Source of the DNA: Parabacteroides sp. Marseille-P3160
GTDB lineage: Bacteria; Bacteroidota; Bacteroidia; Bacteroidales; Tannerellaceae
Direction: 5' to 3'
Length of the DNA: 63,492 nucleotides
Assembly (NCBI RefSeq): GCF_900162725.1
Contig: NZ_LT799418.1
Location: 1,475,754-1,539,245 of the forward strand
Shown: positions 57,581-63,492 of the stretch, piece by piece
Numbering within the stretch: the stretch's first letter is position 1
How the letters are laid out: every line of letters starts with the position of its first letter
The notes under the pieces: model-generated
What the model saw: the letters and a program-made list of their open reading frames with translations, nothing else
Databases searched by the model: none
Told to the model about the DNA's origin: nothing
Program-made: the position numbers and the translations under genes

Positions 57581-57610
57581 GGACAGGGCATTCATCCTTT
57601 GTCCTTTTTT
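57581..57610 (+). terminator. Intrinsic terminator after the VOC gene
   Basis: GGACAGGG pairs with CCTTTGTCC over 8 positions (two G-U) around a short loop, followed by TTTTTT. It lies 10 bases after the stop. Confidence 0.75.
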
Positions 57611-57681
57611 ATGACTCGACGGATGTATATTTACTGGATGAACAGACTTTATTGATGTAGTATTAAGGGGCCGGAGCATTC

Positions 57682-58290
57682 CTAAATTAATTTATGGCTG
57701 ATTGCGGAAGCGATGAATTCGGCTGCCCGTTCGTTATGTCCGCCTCCCAGGATCAGCATATCGGCTTGTCTTTTGGATGGTTTGATAAATTCTTCATACA
57801 TCGGGCGAACTGTTTGATAATAACGTTCGATCACCATTTCCACCGTACGGCCGCGAGAGGCGATATCCCGTTGAATGATGCGGGTGAGGCGTTGATCGGC
57901 CGGAACCTCAAGGAATAGTTTCATGTCTAATTCCATGCATAATTCCAAGCAAGTATAAATAAGTATGCCTTCAACCAATAGAATTTTCTTAGGCCCCATG
58001 GCTACCGTTTCTTTTTGCCGGGCGCATTCCAGATAAGAATAAGTCGGATAGGCGATTGGTTCTCCTTTTTTTAATTTACGGATGTCATTGACCATGAGCG
58101 GCCATTCGATTGAATTCGGATGGTCGAAATTTTGTTTTCTCCGCTCTTCCAACGGTAGATGGCTTAAATCCAAATAATAAGCATCTTGTGGTAAAACGGC
58201 AATTTCATTGCCGGGCACTTTATTTAAAATCCGGTCGACAAATGTTGTTTTCCCCGAGCCGGACCCCCCGGCAATTCCAATCACATACAT
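57682..58290 (-). CDS. udk: Uridine kinase
   Basis: A 202-residue pyrimidine-salvage kinase that phosphorylates uridine and cytidine. The P-loop GIAGGSGSGKTTFVDRIL lies at residues 5-22. It is followed by the substrate segments YYLDLSHLPLEERRKQNFDHP and KKGEPIAYPTYSY, then VLLVEGILIY-like ILLVEGILIYTC and the lid RLTRIIQRDIASRGRTVE. The length fits bacterial Udk. It is transcribed alone on the minus strand. A -7 element at 58313 lies 23 bases upstream. The divergent neighbour is the POT-like transporter. Confidence 0.94.
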   Translation of the reverse strand: MYVIGIAGGSGSGKTTFVDRILNKVPGNEIAVLPQDAYYLDLSHLPLEERRKQNFDHPNSIEWPLMVNDIRKLKKGEPIAYPTYSYLECARQKETVAMGPKKILLVEGILIYTCLELCMELDMKLFLEVPADQRLTRIIQRDIASRGRTVEMVIERYYQTVRPMYEEFIKPSKRQADMLILGGGHNERAAEFIASAISHKLI

Positions 58291-58312
58291 TCTTTCTTTT
58301 GTTTTACTGCTG

Positions 58313-58320
58313 CAAAGATA
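58313..58320 (-). promoter_or_regulatory. Candidate -7 element of udk
   Basis: The minus strand reads TATCTTTG, an exact TAnnTTTG match, 23 bases before the udk ATG. Confidence 0.55.
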
Positions 58321-58418
58321 AGCCTATTGGGAACATGATGAACATTTTTCGTTATAAATGCATTCTCTTTGTCTGTTCTTTTCCGATATTGTTCTATCTT
58401 TAACCCATCAAAAGACAA

Positions 58419-59807
58419 ATGGTAAACCAAAAAGATCAAAAGACGATGAAGCAATTTTCGAAAGCCTTTTGGGTTGCGAACTCTGTAGAATTATTAGAAC
58501 GTTTAGCTTATTATGCCGTATTTATTGTAATCACTCTTTATTTATCCAATGTTTGGGGATTTACAGATATTGAAGCTGGGGCCATCTCCGGCGTTTTTTC
58601 TGCTTGCCTGTATCTGCTGCCTACCTTTGTGGGTGCCTATGCTGATAAGATCGGTTTCCGTACTTCGATTTTGCTGGCTTTCGCTTTATTAACTTTAGGA
58701 TATTTCGGGCTGGGACTGCTCCCGACTTTATTAGAAGGAGCGGGTTTGGTTTCCTACGGAATGAAGACGACTTTCACCGGCCTGAATTCAAGTCATCTGC
58801 GTTGGTCGATTGTTCCGGTTATGACCTTGATAGTCATCGGAGGAGCATTCATCAAGGCGGTTATTTCGGGTACGGTGGCCCGGGAAACAACGACCGAGAA
58901 CCGCGCACGAGGCTATGCCATCTTTTATATGATGGTCAATATCGGCGCTTTTACCGGAAAGACCGTTGTTGATCCTTTACGCAAAAGTATGGGTGACCAG
59001 GGCCTGGTCTATCTGAACTTTTTTGCCGCATCAATGACTTTACTCGCCTTGGTTGCGGTTTTCTTTTTCTACCAATCCGTACGGACGGAAGGACAGGGGA
59101 AGAGTCTGAAAGAACTATGGGAAGGATTGATTCGTGTATGCAAAAACGGGCGGTTAATTGCCTTAATCCTTATTATCAGCGGTTTTTGGATGATTCAGAG
59201 CCAAATGTACGCAACGATGCCGAAGTACGTAATCCGCATGATCGGTGAAGACGCTTCGCCCGGATGGTATGCGAACGTGAATCCATTGATCGTTTTTGTT
59301 TGTGTCAACTTTATCACCTCCTTTATGAAGAAACGAACGGCCTTAACTTCCATGACAATCGGGATGTTGATTATCCCTGCTTCCGCTTTTGTAATGTCAT
59401 TGGGTACGCAGGTTGGCGCCGGATTTATACTGGGCCTGCACCCGGTGGCTTTTATGATGATTATCGGCATCGCCATGCAGGCTTTGGCGGAATGTTTTAT
59501 TTCCCCTCGATTTTTGGAATATTTCTCTCTGCAGGCGCCGAAAGGAGAGGAAGGGTTATATTTGGGATTTAGCCATTTGCACTCTTTTTTCTCTTATCTT
59601 TTTGCTTTCGGCCTGTCCGGATTCCTTCTGGACCGCTATTGCCCCGATCCCCGGTTGTTCTCTTCGCCCGAAGCCTATACGGCCGCTACGGCGAATGCTC
59701 ATTACATCTGGTTTGTTTTTGTAGGGATCGGGCTGATTTCTGCGGTTGCCCTATTGATTTACGGCAAGGTTACGAGGGCTATCGACCGGAGACGCGCGGA
59801 ACAATAA
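58419..59807 (+). CDS. POT-like MFS transporter
   Basis: A 462-residue inner-membrane protein with about 12 helices. The first helix region ANSVELLERLAYYAVFIVIT resembles the ExxERFxYY motif of proton-dependent oligopeptide transporters. The later NRARGYAIFYMMVNIGAFTG matches the POT signature with GxxxFY(M)xxNxG. The POT-type ending QALAECFISPRFLEYFSLQAP is also recognisable. It therefore probably carries di- or tripeptides or related small molecules with protons. The start could also be the ATG nine codons downstream (58446, MKQFSKAFW). Substrate is not predictable. Confidence 0.85.
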   Translation: MVNQKDQKTMKQFSKAFWVANSVELLERLAYYAVFIVITLYLSNVWGFTDIEAGAISGVFSACLYLLPTFVGAYADKIGFRTSILLAFALLTLGYFGLGLLPTLLEGAGLVSYGMKTTFTGLNSSHLRWSIVPVMTLIVIGGAFIKAVISGTVARETTTENRARGYAIFYMMVNIGAFTGKTVVDPLRKSMGDQGLVYLNFFAASMTLLALVAVFFFYQSVRTEGQGKSLKELWEGLIRVCKNGRLIALILIISGFWMIQSQMYATMPKYVIRMIGEDASPGWYANVNPLIVFVCVNFITSFMKKRTALTSMTIGMLIIPASAFVMSLGTQVGAGFILGLHPVAFMMIIGIAMQALAECFISPRFLEYFSLQAPKGEEGLYLGFSHLHSFFSYLFAFGLSGFLLDRYCPDPRLFSSPEAYTAATANAHYIWFVFVGIGLISAVALLIYGKVTRAIDRRRAEQ

Positions 59808-59881
59808 GCTCCCGGTTTATAAATGAAAAGAGAGAGCGGATTAACATTCATCCACCCTCTTTGTCAGTTTAGTATATCCGT

Positions 59882-61942
59882 TTATTGTAGCCTGTATTGG
59901 ATAGGAAGGGTAAAATATACCGGAACAGGCTTTCCCTTGTTTTTGCCGGGAATCCATTTGGGCATACTTTCTACAATCCGGATGGCTTCCGCATCGCAGG
60001 CCGGATCCAGACCTCTCAAGACTTCGATGTTAGAAAGGCTTCCATCCGTTTGCACCACGTAACGGATGATTACCCGCCCTTGTGTGCCTGCCTCGGCGCT
60101 TGCTCTCGGATATTTCAGATTCGTTGTTACATAGGCCATTAATGCTTTATCCCCGCCCGGATATTGAGGCATCTGTTCGACTTCATCATTCGTTTTGGCT
60201 TTTACTTCAACAAGGCTATTCCGGAATGAAATAGGAACAGTGAAATAAACCGGAACGGGTTTCCCTTTCTGTTTCCCGGGCGTCCATTTAGGCATATTCC
60301 GTACGGCCATGAGGGCCGCTGCGTCGCAGGCCGGATCCAATCCCCTCAGCACTTCCACATTGGAAACACTGCCATCTTTTTGGACGATGAAACGCACGAT
60401 CACCCGTCCGTTTACCTTACTTTCTTTCGGGTATTGCAAGTTAGTATGGATATAATCCATTAGCGCATTATCACCGCCTGGGAAGCTGGGCATTTCTTCT
60501 ACGCCGGTGTAAGGAACTTCGTTGTCTTCCGTCACGACCTTACCCTGTTCCACGACCTTTACATCCACCTTTCCGAAAGGCTCTGTTGCGCTTTCCTTTT
60601 CAGGAAGGTCAGTGACTGTGATATGGACCATTTCCGGTTTCTCTTCTTCTTTAGTCGCATAGCCGACAACAACGATGCTTCCTTCCACGCCGGCCGTTTC
60701 CAATTGCTTTTTAGCCCCGTTCAGTCGGTAAAGAACCGGCAGAGTGCGTTTAACGGCTACGGGCGTTCCTTGGTTTTTCGCCGGTGTCCATTTTCCCATC
60801 TCTTTAACAACACGGATCACTTCGTTGTCCAATAACGGATGGAGGTTTGTCTGAGGTTTTACGTCGGTAACGCTGCCGTCCGTTGCGATGGTGTATTCTA
60901 TCACGACCTGCCCCTGTATCTCCTGCTTTGCGGCATCGCTCGGATAGCGCAGGTTCATCTGGATGTATCTTTGCAGCGCCTGCTCGCCTCCTGGATACAG
61001 CGGAGGTTCATCGAACTTCGCCTGCGGAAGTTCCGTCCGGGTCAATTCCTTTACCAGTCCTTTTGTTACGCGTGCTACTGCTTCTATATTACTGAATAGC
61101 AGCAGAAAACCTATCAACGGAAGAAAGACGAGATATTTAATCCGTATAATTCCTTTGGATCGTTTTTTATTCATCATACTGATTCTGTTTTTAAGGTGTA
61201 ATACATTAAAACTATTATATAATGTTGCTGCAGCCTGATGATGGGCAAGCCCTAACAAATGATATTGGTAGCTCTTGCTGTCGTAACCAGAATGGAGAAC
61301 CCTGTCGTCCGCCAGGTATTCCAGATTGTGGCGGACTTCCCGCTTGAGAAGCCAGACGAAAGGATTGTACCAGAAAAGAATGGTGAGTATCTCGCTGGCG
61401 ATCACGTCGATGGAGTGCATCTGCCGGACATGGGGCGATTCATGCGTCAGTATTTCATCGATTTCCTTCTCCGAAAGGGAAGGGAGGTAGATGAAAATCA
61501 GATGGAAAAAGGAGAAAGGCCCTACCGGGTGCTCCAATGCATAGATCCGGACTCCTTGGTACATCATAAGTCGGCTCTGCCGTTTCAAATGCAAAATGCT
61601 GTACAACTGGGCGATAAGGCGAATAAGCAGGAGGGCGGCGCCCAACAGGTAGAGGCAGAGCCAGATATTCGCCCACGAAACAGGTTCGGATGCTTCCGTC
61701 TCGATGATGACGGGCGAGATTATCGCCGAGTAGAAACCGATGACTTCCGCCATCGGTTCCTGCCCCTTCAGCCAGTCCTGAAAATTACATAACGGATAGA
61801 GCAAAGCCAATCCGTAGAACGCCAGCAGGAAAACTCGGCGCAATTTGAAAAAGGTGTCTTTGTAGAAAAATAGCCGGTAAAAGCCGTAAAACAACGCAAA
61901 GGCGATGTTTACTTTCAGCAGGTAAACAATTTCGGGAGTCAT
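59882..61942 (-). CDS. BlaR1-like M56 metallopeptidase fused to three TonB C-terminal domains
   Basis: A 686-residue membrane protein. Helices lie at about 5-26, 37-55, 93-116 and 270-290. Between the third and fourth is an M56 zinc site, H167-E-S-P-H171, with Glu208 in HNLEYLADD as likely third ligand. Three TonB C-terminal domains follow outside the membrane, each opening with P-x-YPGG or P-x-FPGGD and closing with KWTPGK-x-KGKPVPVYFT: about 313-410, 485-580 and 595-686. The last two share long identical stretches (VLRGLDPACDA), indicating a recent tandem duplication. It forms an operon with the BlaI-type repressor 18 bases upstream, as in BlaR1/BlaI signalling. Whether it senses, transduces energy, or both is open. 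Confidence 0.9.
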   Translation of the reverse strand: MTPEIVYLLKVNIAFALFYGFYRLFFYKDTFFKLRRVFLLAFYGLALLYPLCNFQDWLKGQEPMAEVIGFYSAIISPVIIETEASEPVSWANIWLCLYLLGAALLLIRLIAQLYSILHLKRQSRLMMYQGVRIYALEHPVGPFSFFHLIFIYLPSLSEKEIDEILTHESPHVRQMHSIDVIASEILTILFWYNPFVWLLKREVRHNLEYLADDRVLHSGYDSKSYQYHLLGLAHHQAAATLYNSFNVLHLKNRISMMNKKRSKGIIRIKYLVFLPLIGFLLLFSNIEAVARVTKGLVKELTRTELPQAKFDEPPLYPGGEQALQRYIQMNLRYPSDAAKQEIQGQVVIEYTIATDGSVTDVKPQTNLHPLLDNEVIRVVKEMGKWTPAKNQGTPVAVKRTLPVLYRLNGAKKQLETAGVEGSIVVVGYATKEEEKPEMVHITVTDLPEKESATEPFGKVDVKVVEQGKVVTEDNEVPYTGVEEMPSFPGGDNALMDYIHTNLQYPKESKVNGRVIVRFIVQKDGSVSNVEVLRGLDPACDAAALMAVRNMPKWTPGKQKGKPVPVYFTVPISFRNSLVEVKAKTNDEVEQMPQYPGGDKALMAYVTTNLKYPRASAEAGTQGRVIIRYVVQTDGSLSNIEVLRGLDPACDAEAIRIVESMPKWIPGKNKGKPVPVYFTLPIQYRLQ

Positions 61943-61960
61943 GGTATTGGATCGACTGGT

Positions 61961-62323
61961 TTATTCTTTCCCTTTTTCTATTAGCCGGAGGATTTCCTTC
62001 AAATCTTCCGCCGAGATTTTCTCTTCCTTGGCGAAGAAAGTGACCATTTCCTTGTAGGAGTTTTCAAAGTAATTTTGGATGACTCCGTTCATGAATACCC
62101 GTTTGTATTCGTGTTCGTTGATTCGCGGATTATATTGGTACGTATTTCCGATGCGTTTGCTCTTAATGTATTTCTTGCGTTCCAGATTTTTGATAATCGA
62201 GGCCAAGGTGGTGTATGGTGGCTTCGGATCCTTATATCGCGCCAGAATATCCCTTATAAAACAAGGAGCGATCTCCCAAATGTGTAGCATTGCTTCTTCT
62301 TCCTGAGATGTTAACTTTTCCAT
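61961..62323 (-). CDS. BlaI/MecI/CopY-family transcriptional repressor
   Basis: A 120-residue winged-helix repressor. The N-terminal DNA-binding part reads KLTSQEEEAMLHIWEIAP, then YTTLASIIKNLERKKYIKSKR and the wing GNTYQYNPRI. The C-terminal helical dimerisation part follows. These proteins repress their own operon until the M56 partner triggers their cleavage. Here that partner is the M56-TonB fusion 18 bases downstream. A palindrome overlapping its -7 promoter element (62351-62371) is a good autoregulatory site. The target set beyond this operon is unknown. Confidence 0.93.
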   Translation of the reverse strand: MEKLTSQEEEAMLHIWEIAPCFIRDILARYKDPKPPYTTLASIIKNLERKKYIKSKRIGNTYQYNPRINEHEYKRVFMNGVIQNYFENSYKEMVTFFAKEEKISAEDLKEILRLIEKGKE

Positions 62324-62350
62324 ATTGCTTCTTTTATTATGATTCTATTG

Positions 62351-62371
62351 CAAATCTACGATTATATCGTA
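62351..62371 (-). promoter_or_regulatory. blaI promoter -7 element with overlapping palindromic operator
   Basis: The minus strand reads TAGATTTG at 62351-62358 (TAnnTTTG). A perfect dyad TACGAT-TAT-ATCGTA at 62357-62371 shares two bases with it. BlaI-type repressors bind short TAC/GTA-type dyads, so this is a plausible autoregulatory operator that blocks the promoter. The start codon lies 28 bases downstream. The stretch 62380-62572 holds nothing recognisable. Confidence 0.65.
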
Positions 62372-62572
62372 AACTTGGAATAAATAACCGGTTAAATAGT
62401 ATTAAAATCTTATGTGGAAAGAAGATGAAAATTCGGTTAACTGTTTGCATTCATCTGGGAGACTCTCTTTTTGAAAAGCTGCAGCCCAAAGGGAAATCTC
62501 TCTCTATCCAATTCGATCATTCAATGGCGGGATGTTTGTTTTTAATGATTATCCGCATCGCGTCCTACGTGA

Positions 62573-62660
62573 AAAATCGAGTATACTGAGTGAATAAATC
62601 GAGTATACTCGATTTTATGATTCAGTATACTGAATGGATGTATTGAGTGCACTGATTTTT
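62573..62660. repeat. Type C element: four palindromes at 22-bp spacing
   Basis: Core hexamers begin at 62581, 62603, 62625 (all GTATAC) and 62647 (GTGCAC), exactly 22 bases apart. Unit 2 extends to the perfect 20-base palindrome AAATCGAGTATACTCGATTT, and unit 3 to ATTCAGTATACTGAAT. The unit consensus is AATYSA-GTATAC-TSRATT. The array lies between the divergent blaI and rpsF genes, 155 bases before the rpsF -33 box. No clear flanking inverted repeats are seen here, unlike in types A and B. Each unit is palindromic at sub-helical scale, and the 22-base step places all four on the same DNA face. Confidence 0.8.
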
Positions 62661-62814
62661 TTCAGGGATTTAAATGCCTCTGCCAGGATATTATGCGGAT
62701 AATCATTTTGTTTTTTATCCTGCAGCCTGCATCGGGTGATGCGATAAACCGGGCCGGGAGCGCACCCGCTATTTTAGAAATAATCGTTTGTCGTTGAAGA
62801 AGAAAAGAAAATCG

Positions 62815-62845
62815 TTGCGTATAAAAAATAATCTTTTTACCTTTG
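62815..62845 (+). promoter_or_regulatory. Promoter of the rpsF-rpsR operon
   Basis: TTG at 62815-62817 and TACCTTTG at 62838-62845 are spaced by exactly 20 bases, a full match to the Bacteroidota vegetative promoter. A leader of about 35 bases follows to the rpsF start. Confidence 0.8.
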
Positions 62846-62885
62846 CGCCTCGAATTATTAATTACTTAATCAATTAACAACACGT

Positions 62886-63251
62886 ATGAACAATTACGAA
62901 ACCGTTTTCATTTTAACTCCCGTTTTGTCTGATGCACAGATGAAGGAAACGGTAGAAAAATTCAAGAATTTCCTGCTCGGAGAAGGAGCGGAAATCGTAA
63001 ATGAAGAGAATTGGGGCCTTCGTAAGTTAGCTTATCCTATCGATAAGAAAACGACCGGATTCTATCAATTGATTGAATTCAAGGCTAATCCCTCGACCAT
63101 CGCTCCCCTGGAGGTGAATTTCCGCCGGGACGAACGCGTCCTTCGTTTCTTGACATTCCGTCAGGAAAAATATGCAGCAGAATATGCTGCCAAGAGAAGA
63201 AACTTAAAATCATCCGCAAGGGAAAAAGAAACAACAGTAAAGGAGGACTAA
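62886..63251 (+). CDS. rpsF: 30S ribosomal protein bS6
   Basis: A 121-residue primary S6 protein that binds bS18 on the small-subunit platform. The start [20 protein letters not shown], then [20 protein letters not shown] and the strand [14 protein letters not shown], followed by the end of the fold [16 protein letters not shown], match the family. The C-terminal charged tail is typical of Bacteroidales. The last codons contain the Shine-Dalgarno sequence of rpsR. It opens the rpsF-rpsR(-rplI) operon. Confidence 0.97.
   Translation: MNNYETVFILTPVLSDAQMKETVEKFKNFLLGEGAEIVNEENWGLRKLAYPIDKKTTGFYQLIEFKANPSTIAPLEVNFRRDERVLRFLTFRQEKYAAEYAAKRRNLKSSAREKETTVKED
63240..63246 (+). promoter_or_regulatory. 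Strong Shine-Dalgarno sequence of rpsR
   Basis: AAGGAGG lies 8 bases before the rpsR ATG, inside the last codons of rpsF. Most genes of this phylum, and most in this window, lack such a match. Confidence 0.8.
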
Positions 63252-63254
63252 ACA

Positions 63255-63492
63255 ATGGCTACATCAAATCAATCGGAAATCAGATATTTAACGCCCCCGT
63301 CGGTAGACGTTAAGAAGAAGAAATATTGCCGTTTCAAAAAGAGCGGTATCAAATACATCGATTACAAGGATCCGGAATTTTTGAAGAAATTCCTGAACGA
63401 ACAGGGAAAGATCCTTCCCCGCCGTATCACAGGTACTTCGTTGAAGTTCCAACGCCGTATCGCACAGGCGGTTAAAAGAGCCCGCCATCTGG
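63255..63492 (+). CDS. rpsR: 30S ribosomal protein bS18 (cut by the window end)
   Basis: The first 79 codons are present. They read [20 protein letters not shown] and then [40 protein letters not shown] and [17 protein letters not shown]. This is the full core of bS18, including the RNA-binding ILPRRxTGTS segment, and only the last residues are missing. bS18 partners bS6 at the 3' end of 16S rRNA. The start lies 3 bases after the rpsF stop. Confidence 0.96.
   Translation, partial: MATSNQSEIRYLTPPSVDVKKKKYCRFKKSGIKYIDYKDPEFLKKFLNEQGKILPRRITGTSLKFQRRIAQAVKRARHL

Noticed and set aside
61259-61792. 177-codon open frame on the plus strand
   Set aside because: It is antisense to the M56 domain, which keeps its zinc motif; there is no promoter or family similarity.

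Overview
The window is Bacteroidota DNA and most likely comes from a Parabacteroides-like member of the order Bacteroidales. The reasons are three SusC/SusD pairs, a hybrid two-component regulator, an ECF sigma/FecR pair, the -7 promoter motif TAnnTTTG, few Shine-Dalgarno sequences, the type IX secretion gene porQ and an enzyme with a type IX sorting tail. Most Bacteroides lack the last two. The assignment rests on recognised families and gene content; no database search was possible.

Layout. (1) 1-4942 is core metabolism: the end of a DUF1573-like gene, meaB, then pfkA, ispH, cmk and porQ on the minus strand. (2) 5187-20442 is a minus-strand Sus-like locus: a broken ECF sigma gene, fecR, an STN-type SusC, SusD, a second atypical SusC, a second SusD, a DUF1735-type lipoprotein and a secreted FAD oxidoreductase. 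It has no glycoside hydrolase. (3) 20634-21068 is a scar with a decayed sigma/fecR junction copy, a MITE-like element and one end of a palindromic repeat element. (4) 21154-46677 is a second utilisation locus: a hybrid two-component sensor facing GH95, GH36, a GH27-like lipoprotein, SusC and SusD. After a terminator come a GH27-like paralogue exported by type IX secretion, galM, an AraC regulator, an MFS sugar porter and a large DUF5107-TPR protein. Together they suit removal of alpha-linked galactose and fucose-type sugars outside the cell, uptake, mutarotation and cytoplasmic processing. (5) 46810-63492 is housekeeping: polyprenyl synthase, tatD, gyrB, a peptidase C26-M19 fusion, a glutaminyl-cyclase-like lipoprotein, sufE, rnhB, sufS, a Cys/Lys-rich small protein, MBL and VOC proteins, udk, a POT-like transporter, an M56-TonB fusion with its BlaI repressor, rpsF and the start of rpsR.

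The strongest unexplained signal is a repeated non-coding architecture. Three intergenic regions (37250-37369, 56281-56395, 62573-62660) each carry exactly four palindromes whose centres are exactly 22 bases apart, with a different core in each region (CAATTG, GTTAAC, GTATAC). The first is bounded by 22-base inverted repeats, and one end of a second copy of that type lies at 21034-21068. No described element or operator class known to me fits. Other notable points are the in-frame ochre codon in the ECF sigma gene, the hairpin cluster at 37029-37230, an operator overlapping the blaI promoter, and a strong Shine-Dalgarno sequence before rpsR.
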